DNA from: Flammula alnicola | Taxonomy: Eukaryota; Basidiomycota; Agaricomycetes; Agaricales; Strophariaceae | NCBI GenBank assembly: GCA_015499995.1 | Contig: JADNRV010000587.1 | Coordinates: 1 to 23,531, forward strand | Direction: 5' to 3' | Length of the DNA: 23,531 nt | Shown here: in pieces, positions 8,889 through 19,565 of the stretch | Layout: the number at the start of each line of letters is the position of its first letter | Position numbering within the stretch: position 1 is the first letter of the stretch | Program-made: the position numbers and the translations under genes | The notes under the pieces: generated by a model | Database searches by the model: none | What the model was told of the DNA's origin: nothing | What the model saw: only the letters and a program-made list of their open reading frames with translations

Positions 8889-11682
8889 ATGGCTGAACGG
8901 CCCTTCTCAGTTGTGTCGAGCGAATCTGCCGCCCTCGCGGCCAACTTTCCTTTACCCAACGACGATTCTGCCTCTTCCGTCCGCGAACCTCATGCACCCT
9001 ACCTCTCCAAAGTCACCCCCGCCACGACAGAATCGCCACGAGACTCTAAGACCTTCCTGCAGGCAACTCCTAATGATTCTGGGATGCTTCTTGCAAGCAA
9101 GTATCAACCATTGCCGCAAGAAGACCCCGGCGCAGCCGATACTAAAGCCAAACGCCGTCCACTCCTTCTCATCTTCATTGCCTGCTTTGCTCTCGTGGTA
9201 GTGGCTCTTGCGGTCATGCTACCTGTATATTTGACTGTTATTAAGCCACACTCTTCGTCGATGGCGCAGCAACCTGCACCAGCTGCAGGTCCAACTACTG
9301 CTGGCGGTGGCGGTGAGAGCCCGACCACTCCAATATCAGCAGAAGCGATTACTGGAGGTGATGGATCGACCGTCAAAGCCGGCGACGGGTCAACCTTTAC
9401 CTACAGGAACCAGTTTGGTGGAATTTGTAAGTTTTTTTGTTTTCGTTAGCGAGGCGGAGATTGTTGGGTTGTTCGACCACCGCCTAAAGTGCGACTTTGC
9501 TATGTAGATGAGCTATTTTTATCGAGGCTTCCTTGATGAAAGATCGACGCCTTGACCCAAATTCTGACGCCGTCTTTTTTTGCCAGGGTATGCCGACTCC
9601 AACGATCCTTACAACAACAATGCGTATCCAAACTCATGGACTCCGCCTCTCAACCAGAGTTGGAACTTTGGTACAAATCGTATATATGGGTACGCAAGCA
9701 ATACATCTACCGCCGCAAAACACCTAATTGATTATCATCATGTCTTCTAGTGTCAACCTTGGTGGCTGGTTCGTGCTCGAGCCTTTTATTACCCCAGTGC
9801 TATACCAAAAATACCCCGGCGCTACCGACGAGTGGAGCCTCAGTACCTTGATGGCGGCTGATACTGCCAACGGTGGTTTAAACCAGCTCGAGGACCATTA
9901 TAAGACTTTTATCGTGAGTGCAATGGATTATCTTCGTCGGTGATGTGACATACCTGATTGTCTTCGATCTTCGACCCCAGACCGAACAAGATATCGCGGA
10001 GATTGCGGGCGCTGGGTTGAACTGGGTTAGATTGCCAATTCCCTTTTGGGCCGTTGACAAGTGGGGAAATGAACCTTTCCTCGCCAAGACTTCTTGGAAG
10101 TAAGGAGATTGCATCTTCGACGGCCGTCGACCACTTAATTCACGCTCTCGTGCGCAGATACATCGTTCAAGCTCTCCAATGGTGTAGGAAGTATGGTATC
10201 CGCGTTAAGTTCGACCTGCACACCATCCCAGGATCACAAAACGGTCTGTCCCTTTTCCAAGCCCGAGGACAGGGGTTATATCTCACAACGACGTTCAGGA
10301 TACAACCACTCAGGAAAGGGAGGCCAAGTCAACTTCCTCATGGGCGTTATGGGAATGGCCAACGCCCAGCGGGCGATGAATTATATTCGTATCATCACCG
10401 AGTTCATATCTCAGCCTGAGTGGAAGGATGTCGTCCCGGTATTCGGTATCATGAACGAGGCCCTGATTTCTGAAATCGGAGTCACTGAGCTGCGTAGCTT
10501 GTGAGTCTGTTCTCGTATTTTTCTCGATTCCAGCACCTGATGCGCAATTTGAAGCTATGTCGAAGTCTATGATATGATACGCGGCATTACTGGTGTTGGC
10601 GAGGGCAAAGGACCGTTCATTAGCATTCACGATGGATTCGAAGGGGCTGACCCTAGTCCATGGGCTGGTTTCATGAGTGGATCGGATCGGATGGCTTTAG
10701 ATATGCATCCTTACTTTGCCTTTGGCGGAGGACCCGCCCTTGCTCCCATTGATACTGGTGTTGGTCCGAACGCTGGTGGAACCTGGCCACAGACAGCCTG
10801 CAATGTATTGGCTTCCTACACGAACAGAAGGCAAGCCATGTATCTTATCAGCCTAAAAGTAACAGACTGATATTCTTCATGTAGTCGAACTGGGTTTGGA
10901 GTTACGTTTGCTGGCGAATGGAGCAATGGAATCAATGATTGCGGTTTGTTCTTGAGGAGCGTTGGCGGCACCCCAACCTATGGCGGCAATTGCTCGGACT
11001 GGCAAGACTCCACCAACTGGACTGCTGGAACCAAGGCAGGTATTCAAGCATTTGCGGAGGCCAGTATGGATTCGCTTCGGGATTGGTTCTTCTGGACTTG
11101 GAAGGTGCGTTTTTTTTATTGACGACGTTGTTGCCTTTTCCGTGCTCACACCTGTCGAAACCTTCTTTCGGATAGGTCGCCAATTCCACTGCTGGAATCG
11201 TCGAGTCGCCTCTATGGTCATACCAACTTGGTCTTCAACAAGGTTGGATGCCGACTGACCCCAGGACAGCGATTGGCAAATGCGGTCCCTCATCCGGACC
11301 AGTGTTTGATGGAACCTACGACTCGTGGATGACGGGTGGTGCTGGCGCAGGCACGATTGCAGCAGCCCAGACTGCACAATACCCATACCCGCCTGCCAAT
11401 CTTCAGAGCACGCCAGTCGGCCCCTTGCCCGTTTACACTTCCACTGGGTCTATCGCCACTCTGCCAGCGCCGACTTTCACAGACACGAAGGGAAAGCCTA
11501 TCAGTTCTGGTGACGATGGATGGTTCAACCCAAATGACAGTCAATCTGGCCCGACGCCCATTCCCGGTTGTAACTATCCTGACCCGTGGAACGCGCTTGC
11601 TGTTCCTGTACCCACCGGATGTACTGGAGGCGTCGACGCGGCATTGCCAGCCGCCATCACACCCCCGCCCAGCCGACGTTAA
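8889..11682 (+). CDS. Membrane-anchored GH5 (subfamily 9-like) glucan 1,3-beta-glucosidase
   Basis: Exo-acting hydrolase of beta-1,3-glucan, expected to face the cell wall and to work in wall remodelling. Nine exons: 8889-9426, 9587-9689, 9751-9913, 9981-10099, 10158-10243, 10299-10500, 10555-10830, 10885-11104, 11176-11682, giving 737 aa. There is no N-terminal signal peptide: residues 1-90 are a hydrophilic Ser/Pro-rich tail ending KAKRR, then a hydrophobic segment (~91-118) makes it a type II membrane protein like Aspergillus ExgD. A Pro/Gly/Thr linker leads to the catalytic domain from about 190. Key motifs: GVNLGGWFVLEPFITP, GLNWVRLPIPFWA, FDLHTIPGSQNG, the acid/base Glu in FGIMNEA (~390) and the nucleophile Glu in TFAGEWSNG (~507). 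The tail (~640-737) is rich in Pro, Thr and Gly. Intron 7 (10831-10884) uses a GC donor. No defect seen. Confidence 0.94.
10831..10884 (+). other. Probable GC-AG intron in the GH5 glucanase gene
   Basis: The exon end AGAAG is followed by gcaagc, close to the GC-donor consensus AG|GCAAGT, and the intron ends in catgtag. The spliced product reads SYTNRSRTGFGVTFAGEW. An alternative GT donor at 10841 (gtatct) also keeps frame but adds four residues just before a conserved strand; I judge the GC donor more likely on consensus and spacing. Confidence 0.6.
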
Positions 11683-12076
11683 TGAGCCTCAAAAATACTC
11701 ACTGATCGTCTCTTTGGACGCCGAACGGACTCATGACTGAGCGCTGAGCTCTGCAAAGTACACTTCTACATGTTTGATCAATGTACTCTTTAGAACATAC
11801 TTACATATTGACTTTATCACACTTGCATTACTAGCTGCCCGCCTTTGGCCTTGGACCGTTGATTCATACCTACCTATACTTACCATCGTTTCTGGGATTT
11901 TTGGGGATTTTTTTGTGCCTGTATATCTTACATACTGAACGTACATAGGACACTGGACTTACTTCTGCTCACGTTCCCCATTGCCTAGATAAGGTGATCT
12001 GAAGCTCAGGCAGGCGCGCCGCGTTCTCGAGAGAAAAGAGGTCGTCTCCGGGAACGCAGGGAGATAATACCTCGAG
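11683..12076. other. 3' flank of the glucanase gene
   Basis: AT-rich sequence with stops in all frames and no recognisable gene. It should hold the glucanase 3' UTR and poly(A) site. Nothing else is seen before the direct repeat that begins at 12077. Confidence 0.4.
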
Positions 12077-12176
12077 TGTCAATGCAAATTTAACTGGAAA
12101 CTGAATACCTATAATCCCAATGCCCGTCTTTAGACTCGAACCCTCGTGCCATTCTCGACAATATTTCAAAATTTCG
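12077..12176 (+). repeat. Direct repeat copy 1, left side of the F-box unit
   Basis: About 100 bp beginning tgtcaatgcaaattta and ending atatttcaaaatttcg. It matches 14076-14181 in the same orientation, with the block tagactcgaaccctcgtgcc almost unchanged. The two copies bracket the left F-box unit. No protein is encoded. Confidence 0.75.
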
Positions 12177-12189
12177 ATTGGGATTTTTT

Positions 12190-14075
12190 ATATCAAAGAG
12201 GCTTGCCTGATAAGCTTCAGCAGAACGACGGTCACAAGTGGGGTTTCCTGCATTATAGAAGAAGGCTGACAAGTAAAATACACCTAATGGTCCTCTTGCG
12301 ACCTGTGTGGTTCTTCCAAATCAACAAGAACACCAAGCTGCTCTATTTTTCCGATGCCTTCTTCAAAACCCGGCCCTCGCAGTTCCTTGAATTTAACAGT
12401 ACCAATTGGCACTCCCATCTCTGCTCGTTGGCGCAACAAGTTAAGGAGGTCTTCCATGGAAAGTTGGTCGCTACTGATAGTCGTCACGAAACAAATGAAA
12501 TTTGGTCAGACGAGGGAGGAGCACAAGTTGATCTCCTATTTCTGAGTTGTTGATACGAGCACTGAGCAGCGGAAGTAGATAGTGGAACGTATGGATTTAC
12601 TCATGCGCAGAGTCTCGACTTTCGGGAAGGAAAGTAAAATGTCAACAACTAGGCGTCCCGTGACAATTGAGGCTGGAGATTGGTGAGGGTAAGGTCATTT
12701 GTGTCTGAACCGACGATTTTAGGAGGGAAAGGAAGGGAAGAAGTGTTCCGTGAAATTGGCGTTTTGAGGACCACTGGAGAAAGAAGCGACCTTTCCTGAT
12801 TGGTGATGATAGGCATTATGCAACGAAAGTTCTGTAGAATAGATCGACAATGAAATGGTTCTCCCTACATGCCCCCAAGATCTCAGCATTCGGTCAGAGC
12901 CGTCATTAAGCGGAAGTGATCGTTGACAGCGACGTCGAAGCATCTGATATCCATATTGCAGTCTGAAGGAACTTTGAGGTAGGCGAGGATCACGCTGCAG
13001 GTGAGGTTCCGACGAGCATGACGGACGAGTTGCGGCAGACTGACATCCTCGGTGGGTAGGGCCAACATCTCGCCTGTAGTTTCCCAGACACAATACACCA
13101 ACTCGAGGTTTTTGAGTTTCGGCATGCCTTCAAGGGCGCGCAGCCAGCTACAGCTGTAAGGTCCCGAGTGCGCGAGACCTCATGCAGGCAAATGTACCGC
13201 TACTGAGAGTGAGGTAGATTTTGGAGGAAAGGTATTCAGGTTGGCATATGAATCCTAGGAGATGGAATGTTCGAAGCTGAGGAAGGTCCCGAAAGGGTTG
13301 TGGCAATGCTAAGTCCTCGCTCTGATAAAACTCGCGAAGGAGAGAAAAGGACTGTAAGTTGGGCAACGGTTGCGTTAAAGCTGGCGCCAAACTCTCCCAT
13401 TGTGATTTGTTGGTTTTAATGGCTAATATACGGGATCTGTTGATGAGTGGTAAAGCCAAGTTGAAGATGTCGTCCGCGATATTGATTCCCTGAAAGATCA
13501 TCCAGCAAGTTAAGAAGGGACCCACTCTCAGCCTCCCATGCCACAGCGTCTCCGGATTCGACTGGTTATTGATGGGACAACAACGTTGAGAGGGGCAGAT
13601 CCTGTGCGCGAAATTACTTCCTCTATCCATGGCAAAGGATCCCCAAAATCCAAAGAGGCCGCCCAGATCATCGGGAATCCGAGCGTGACCTGCCTCCATT
13701 TATGGAACACTTGCGACGTCCTTCGTGTCGTCTGGCTGGACGATGTGTGCGTTCGAAATCGAGAGAGGCGTTGAACATGAATATTCTCGACAAAATGTCG
13801 TCGTCGAGTGTTGAAACCGGGCTTTGGAATTGAATAGACGGAGGTCGTCTACAGTGGTAGATCAGGAGGAGTCAAGGTGAACTCGATGTCGTCAAAGAGG
13901 GGATCGTAAGACATGAGTTGAAAGCTTCAAGATGTTGAGGAAGAAAATGAAGGTATGTATCGTGAGAGGACAAGCGCACGGTGTCACGGCATATCGATAT
14001 ATTGGGCAAGTGATGCCAGCAATCAATATGGCACAGGTTTCCCGGTACGTTAGAATCAAACAATTTGCGACTAAT
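12190..14075 (-). repeat. Left arm of a ~1.9-kb inverted F-box duplication
   Basis: Read on the minus strand this segment matches 17645-19565 on the plus strand along almost its whole length, including non-coding flanks. One long matching block is 12676-12718 against 19020-19062. Differences are scattered substitutions and many one-base indels. The arm ends within about 15 bp of each flanking direct repeat. Confidence 0.85.
12284..13914 (-). pseudogene. F-box/LRR-type gene, decayed (left copy of inverted pair)
   Basis: On the minus strand the gene would start at the ATG at 13914 (MSYDPLFDDIEFTLTPP) and end at TAG 12284. Recognisable pieces in changing frames: SQVFHKWRQVTLGFPMIWAA (end of the F-box), then LINRSRILAIKTNKSQWESL, ALTQPLPNLQSFSLLREF, QLRTFHLLGF, MPKLKNLELVYCVWETTGE (LRRs), and RQRAEMGVPIGTVKFKEL near the end. 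A TAG appears within about 25 codons where one base is missing relative to the right copy, and further indels follow. At least several frameshifts are needed to read it, so I call it a pseudogene; sequence errors could explain some of them. Confidence 0.72.
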
Positions 14076-14181
14076 TGTCAATGTAAATTTACCTGGGTAA
14101 CATACTGAATAGCTATAACCCCAAATTCGCAGTTTTAGACTCGAACCCTCGTGCCCTTCTCAACGATATTTCAAATTTTCG
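14076..14181 (+). repeat. Direct repeat copy 2, right side of the F-box unit
   Basis: Matches 12077-12176 in the same orientation with small insertions: tgtcaatgtaaattta at the start, tagactcgaaccctcgtgcc in the middle, atatttcaaattttcg at the end. It abuts the left inverted arm at 14075. Confidence 0.75.
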
Positions 14182-14408
14182 GAGAAAACTAGAGAAAAAC
14201 AGCGTGTGCTGTATGTTGTCAATTATGTGCGCCAGTGCACCGCAAAATCGTGAACTGAAGGCAGATATGCATGCTCGAGGTGACCGACTCCCGGGTGGCC
14301 AAGCTTGTATACGAAAATGAAATTAAGTACAAAGTCGATTGGACGTTGACGATAGCTAGGGTAACAATTATAAAGCAATATATAGAGTAAGGTAGTATAA
14401 GTAGTACA
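14182..14408. other. Intergenic, 3' flank of the DUS1-type gene
   Basis: AT-rich sequence without a recognisable gene, probably the 3' UTR and poly(A) region of the minus-strand gene ending at 14409. Confidence 0.35.
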
Positions 14409-16282
14409 TCACCGATAACTATAGCGGTGTGTTTCTTTTCTATAGAGTGAGTGACGCGTAGAGTGTGAAGCTATGAAGCCAACACAGGTATCGAGGGCAC
14501 CAAGGCCTCGGGTGCAAGACGCGCCCTTTTCGTGTCTTCGGTCCCTTCGGGAGATTCGTCTAGAGGTCGTTTTGGTTTGTCGGCGCACTGGCAGCAGAGC
14601 AGGAGTAGGAGTTACATCTTCCGCTGGTGGTGCTAGAGTAGCTTGTGCCGCAGCTGATATTCAAAAAACCAGTTTCATGAGCGATGTACGACGGAGCAGC
14701 AGAATATAGAAGTACTCACCATATGCTTTTTTCTGCTCTGCAGAGGGGCGGAAGTACGGTTGTGCGAGCCAGTGTGGCATCACCTTGATTCCTGTTATAG
14801 GTTCAACGGTGATAAGGTCCTTCAGTGTTGTACCCTCCGCCGCCTTCGCATCGGCTACAAGCACACAGCGACCACCACAATTCATCAGCAACATAAACGA
14901 CAAAAAAGACCCAAACAAAAACGTACATACCTCCATCCGCTCCTTCATCTCATTACACACGTCAACATAAGCCTGCAAGCACTCCTTCATATTCTTCGGG
15001 CTAATCCTGACTTTACCCAACTTCTCCCTCAGATCCTGCTCTTTAACCAGCCCCGGCCGCAGGATCTTGAACAAATGCCCCTTGATCCCGCTCACGCTCG
15101 TCGTCGTCTTCAAGTCCTTAACGATCTCGAGGTACTCCAGCGCTAGATCCACGTGGCGTGGATGGCGCACGAGCATCTGCGCGTCCGAGTCGTAGGCCGG
15201 GGAGTCGAGCGGGTGCTCGATGCCGGCGAAGAGCGCGGGGTTGTATAGCTGGCCTTCGGCGCTCATGACGCCGTCGGCGCCGGTGCTTTGAGGCAGGCGT
15301 CGATGTCGGCTTGGTAGAGGATGTTGCCGTTGGCGAAGACGGGGACGGAAACGGCTTGTTTGACGGCTCGGATTTTGTCCCAGTCTGCTAGGCCCTGGAG
15401 CGTAGGAAAGATAAATACAGATGGTCTGCGGAGAGAAGAGATAGGACGTACAGTATTCTGTCCCCTCTGCTCGCGTAATCGTCCATGGCAAGTGATAATC
15501 TGCGCTCCAGCTCTTTCCAACATTTTTGCATACTCGACAGTCTTCTCTATCGTTGGGAATACGCGAAATTTGGCGGTGACGGGTATAGAGAGATTCACAT
15601 GGAGAATATTAACTGAAAAGGAGAGTCAATATTAGAACACACACTCGGCACGCCTCAGCATGACTCACTGAGCTTATAAATCAGATCCCAATCATCCTGC
15701 AAGAACGATCCATAGCGCCCCGCTTCGCGATATCCTGCGGACACCCAAGATTGAGATCCACCGCATCACAGTGCTTCTCCACCACCTTGGCCGAAATCAG
15801 CAACTGCTCTGGGTCGTTTGCGCAAAACTGGACGATCAGTGGCCGATCGGTCGTGGGGTCGCCTTCTTCGCCAGATATTAAGTCAAAGTTCGCATTGCGG
15901 TACGTCTTGTTGTTGGCGTCCACGAACATCTGTATTTGGTGTTATATTTAAGTAGAAAAGAAGGACAGAGGGATGAAAGGACCTTGGCATTGATCATAGG
16001 TGTGTATATGAGCTACAACCGATAGTTTTTAATATCCAGAACTTGAAAATCATAGAAGCACCACTGCCTACCTGAGCCCCATATCGTCTAGACAATCTCC
16101 TCCATGCCTACATCACGAATAAATACTCAGTCGCCGCCCAAGAAAAAAGGTAGACGTACCAGCTCACTCTGATCGACCATAGGTGCAACGATGTATTTCG
16201 GGCTTCCCAGCACATCGCGATAGAACTGGTATCCACCCGGCTTCTTGGGTATGGAGGTTATATTCGATCCCACTTCTGACAT
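14409..16282 (-). CDS. DUS1: tRNA-dihydrouridine synthase, DUS1 (16/17) type, with two single-base frame breaks
   Basis: Flavoenzyme that reduces uridine to dihydrouridine in the tRNA D-loop, using NADPH. Exons on the minus strand: 16282-16160, 16107-16072, 16012-15983, 15929-15669, 15612-15452, 15394-14927, 14854-14720, 14653-14409 (about 486 aa if the breaks are ignored). Motifs: [12 protein letters not shown] (FMN site), [45 protein letters not shown] with the catalytic Cys, [36 protein letters not shown] and [15 protein letters not shown]. The basic, Pro-rich end follows [18 protein letters not shown]. Oddity: exon 4 (261 nt) and exon 6 (468 nt) each lack one base against the phase their neighbours demand, after GGC-GC (15714/15715) and AAA-GC (15284/15285). 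Either both are sequence errors or the copy is broken. The start was chosen at MSEVGSN; the frame is open further upstream. Confidence 0.85.
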
Positions 16283-16501
16283 GATGGCTCGTATAGAGGC
16301 GCGGAGCGCGCTGAAGGCGCCTTGGAAAAGCGATATGATGGTAGAAGAAAGTGAAGGGTATATTTGGCGTTGTTGTCATCTCTCGCCCATCTGCTTTGAA
16401 CCACTCCTCGACTCCTCCTCAACCACTTCCACATAGGCCGAATAGTCTCGCAACGTCTCAAGATACCCCTACCTTGTTCGCCGTCCTTGCATCCTAGAGT
16501 G

Positions 16502-17240
16502 AATATCCACGCCATTTTCGGCCCGATTCCGTTTCTTGTTGGAGGAGTTTGCAGGACCTGGCCGTATCACACATTCCACCCCACGTCTATGGAGTATTAT
16601 CCGCCTTTCCTTCTCGGAAGCGATGTATGAAACACAAGTACTACTGCTTCAAGAGTGGGTTGAACGATCTCGAAACCATCCCTTACAAATATATCTTGAC
16701 ACCCCGGACAATTTTACACCGTCCTGGGACTCTGTAGAAAGCTTCCAGCTTCTCCTCAAAGCCTCCTATCGATGGCAAATTCTTGATAGTTACACATTTA
16801 CTGGTGCGATGCGCGAAGAGTCCTTTCCATTGCTATCCTCTCCAACTCTTCGGACCTTCAAGTTCCGATTTGGACGTTTGGTGCTTCAACAAGCCACCAA
16901 CAGTGCGAAACCTCGAAATTCACGGTGGTTCTAAACCCACGAATCTTGACATCAAATGGGCCTTCCTTTGTGATTTGGATGCCGTATATGCTTTGCGGTG
17001 CTGCTACGCTCTGCGTCTTGACGGTCCTCGACTCGTCTGGGACAGTATTAACACCTACTGACCATCCAACCCACCTACCAGATCCCAAAATTCTCAATTG
17101 CTGGGCGCAATAGCGGTACCTGCCCTGGAGCGTCTTAAGCTCTTGATTCATCCCACCTCGGAGCAATGGATTGCTCATCTTTCTGGCTTTTTTGAGCGGT
17201 CAGCATGTCCGTTGTCAGATGTCTCTATTCCAGAGACTTG
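16502..17240 (+). pseudogene. F-box/LRR-type gene remnant, decayed (third copy, distinct sequence)
   Basis: Starts divergently from the DUS1 gene. The pieces are typical of the family but lie in different frames: FLVGGVCRTW, then STPRLWSIIRLSFSEAM, QEWVERSRNHPLQIYLDTP, FPLLSSPTLRTFKF, and after another shift NKPPTVRNLEIHGGS and DIKWAFLCDLDAVYALRCC, then VPALERLKLLIHPTSEQW to TGA 17238-17240. At least two one-base shifts (near 16562 and 16865) and a stop at 17059 interrupt it. It is not a copy of the inverted pair. The 5' start is not determined. Confidence 0.65.
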
Positions 17241-17644
17241 ATTCATTCAACATTCTATGCAGGAACATTTCGTGGGCTCAAAAGAAGAACCCCAATCCGT
17301 TGCAGGATTTTTAAAGGGATATAACATCGCTTTCTTCTTCGGGCACGAACATACCCTTCCGCTATGAAGGGCACAACCCGGGCCAAGTCCTGGGAAGGTC
17401 TCTTATGAACAACTTGTTAGTTTTTAGTGTCAAAGTAGTCAGACTCAGCGAGCTGAAGGATTGCATTATAGGCTATAGTGTTCAGAATATTGTTCTTGTA
17501 TTGCTATGGATGTAAAGTAATTACGAAAAATTTGAACCTCTATCTATCGGTGACGGTACTCATTTTATTGTCAAGTAGATGGATCGCGAGGGTGGGTAGG
17601 GACCATACGCTGAGAGTTCTCCCTCCGACATGGAAGAAAGCAAG
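17241..17644. other. Intergenic stretch after the third F-box remnant
   Basis: No supported gene. One frame from about 17245 to 17365 remains open (HSMQEHFVGSKEEPQ) and may be the decayed tail of the preceding F-box locus. The plus frame 17478-17699 resembles nothing known. Confidence 0.35.
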
Positions 17645-19565
17645 GCTATTAATCCCGAATTGTTTGATTCCGAGGTACCATGAAACCTGTGCCGTCTAAG
17701 GTCTAATCATTGATTGCTGGCATCACCTCAGGCTGCCGAATATATCGATACACTGTACGCTTGTACTTACTCTCACGATACCTCGATTTTCTTCCTCGAC
17801 ATCTTGAAGCTTTCAACTTATGTCTTACGATCCCCCTTTGACGACATCGAGTTCACCTTGACTCCTCCTAATCTACAAACTGTAGACGACCTCCGTCTAT
17901 TCAATTCCAAAGCCCCAGTTTCAATACTCGACGACGACATTTTGTCGAGAATATTCATGTTCAACGCCTCTCTCGATTTCGAAGTACACATCGTCCCAGC
18001 CAGACGCACGAAGGACCTCGCAAGTGTTCCATAAATGGAGGCAGGTCGCACTCGGATTCCCGATGATCTGGGCGGCCTCTTTGGATTTTGGGGATCCTTT
18101 GCCATGGATAGAGGAAGTAATTTCGCACAGGATCTGCCCCTCTCAACGTTGTTGTCCCATCAATAACCATTCCGAATCCGGAGTCGCTGTGTGGGGATGC
18201 TGAGAATGGGTCCCTTCTTAACATGCTGGATGATCTTCAGAGGGAATCATATCGCGGACGACATCTTCAACTTGGCTTTACCCTCATCAACAGAGCCCGT
18301 ATATTGGCCATTAAAACCGACAAATCACAATGGGAGAGTTTGGCGCCAGCTTTAACGCAACCACATCCCAACTTACAGTCCTTTTCCCTCCTTCGCGAGG
18401 TTTATCACACTTCGAGGACTTAGCATTGCCTGAAAACCTTTTCGCGGGACCTGCTCCTCAGCTTCGAACATTCCATCTCCAGGATTCATATGCCAACCTG
18501 AATACCTTTCCCTCCAAAATCTCACCTCACTCTAGTAGTGGGTACATTTGTGAGGGATCGCGCACTTCGGGCCTTACAGCTGTAGCGTGGCTGCGCGCCC
18601 TTGAAGGCATGCCGAAACTCAAAAACCTCGAGCTGGTGTACTGTGTGTGGGAAACTACAGGCGAGACGTTGGCCCCCCTGCCCACCGAGGATGTCAGTCT
18701 GCCGCAACTCGAATCTGTCAGCTCCGTCCCTGCAGCGTGATCCTCGCCTACCTCAAAGTTCCTTCAGACTGCAATATAGATATCAGCTGCCTCGACATCA
18801 CTGTCTACGACCACTTCCGCTTACTGACGCCGACTCTTGCCCGAATGCTGAGATCTTTGGGGGCAATGTCCAAAGGAAGAATCCATTTCATTGTCGATCT
18901 ATTCTACAGCTCTCTTATTGCATAACCCTATCATCACCAATCAGGAAAAGGTCGCTTCTTTGTCCAGTGGTCCACTCAAAATTTCACAAACGCACTTCTT
19001 CCCCTCCTTTCCCTCCTACAAATCGTCGGTTCAGACACAAATGACCTTACCCTCACCAATCTCGAGCCTCCAGTTGTCACAGGACGCCTAGTTGTTGACA
19101 TTTTACTTTCCTTCCCGAAAGTCGAGACTCTGCGCATGAGTAAAATTCATACGTCCACTATCTACTCCGCTGCTCAGTGCTCGTATCAACGACTCAGAAA
19201 TAGGAGATCAACTTGTGCTCCTCCCTCGTCTGACCAACATTTCATTATTTGGCATCCCTTTCGGTGACGATCCAGTAGCGACCAACTTTCAATGGAAGAC
19301 CTCCTTAACTTGTGTGCGCCAACGAGCAGAGATGGGAGTACCAATTGGTACTGTTAAATTCGAGAACTGCAGCCTGGCCCGGGTTTTGAAGATGGCATCG
19401 GAAAAGAGCAGCTTGGTGTTCTTGTTGATTTGGAAGAACCACACAGGTCGCAGAGGACCATTAGGTGTATTTTAGTTTGTCATTCACGTTTTCTATAATA
19501 AAAGGAAAGACTTGTGATCGTCGTTCTGCTGACTTCGAAGCTTATAAGGCAAACCTCTTTGAATT
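17645..19565 (+). repeat. Right arm of the ~1.9-kb inverted F-box duplication
   Basis: Inverted counterpart of 12190-14075. Homology starts near aattgtttgattccgaggtacc, runs through the whole F-box gene and its 3' flank, and ends at about cctctttga (19565). Neither ~100-bp direct repeat is present at this copy's edges. Confidence 0.85.
17820..19464 (+). pseudogene. F-box/LRR-type gene, decayed (right copy of inverted pair)
   Basis: Equivalent start ATG at 17820. The F-box itself reads better here than in the left copy: LFNSKAPVSILDDDILSRIF then MFNASLDFEV, but the frame is lost before FHKWRQ and stops near 18032. Later pieces: LINRARILAIKTDKSQWESL, ALTQPHPNLQSFSLLREV, PKLKNLELVYCVWETTGE, LPTEDVSLPQLESVSS and RQRAEMGVPIGTVKFENC. 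The equivalent stop is TAG 19462-19464. Many one-base indels separate it from the left copy (for example ttgtgtgcgcc at 19311 against ttgttgcgcc), so each copy seems to have decayed on its own. Confidence 0.72.

Noticed and set aside
10877..11386. 169-codon minus-strand frame inside the glucanase gene
   Set aside because: It lies opposite clear conserved GH5 exons and its product has no recognisable features; it is a shadow frame.
12131..12150. Box-B-like motif (ggttcgagtc on the minus strand) in both ~100-bp direct repeats, suggesting a tRNA or SINE
   Set aside because: No A box lies at the right distance and the bases around it cannot pair as a T-arm stem, so the match is probably chance.
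14854..14926. In-frame read-through of the DUS1 intron as coding sequence
   Set aside because: The segment has a good donor (gtacgt) and acceptor (cttgtag), and its translation is hydrophobic and unlike DUS proteins; removing it restores the conserved join.
14760..15146. 128-codon plus-strand frame opposite the DUS1 exons
   Set aside because: Opposite strand of a conserved enzyme; composition reflects the complement of DUS1 codons.
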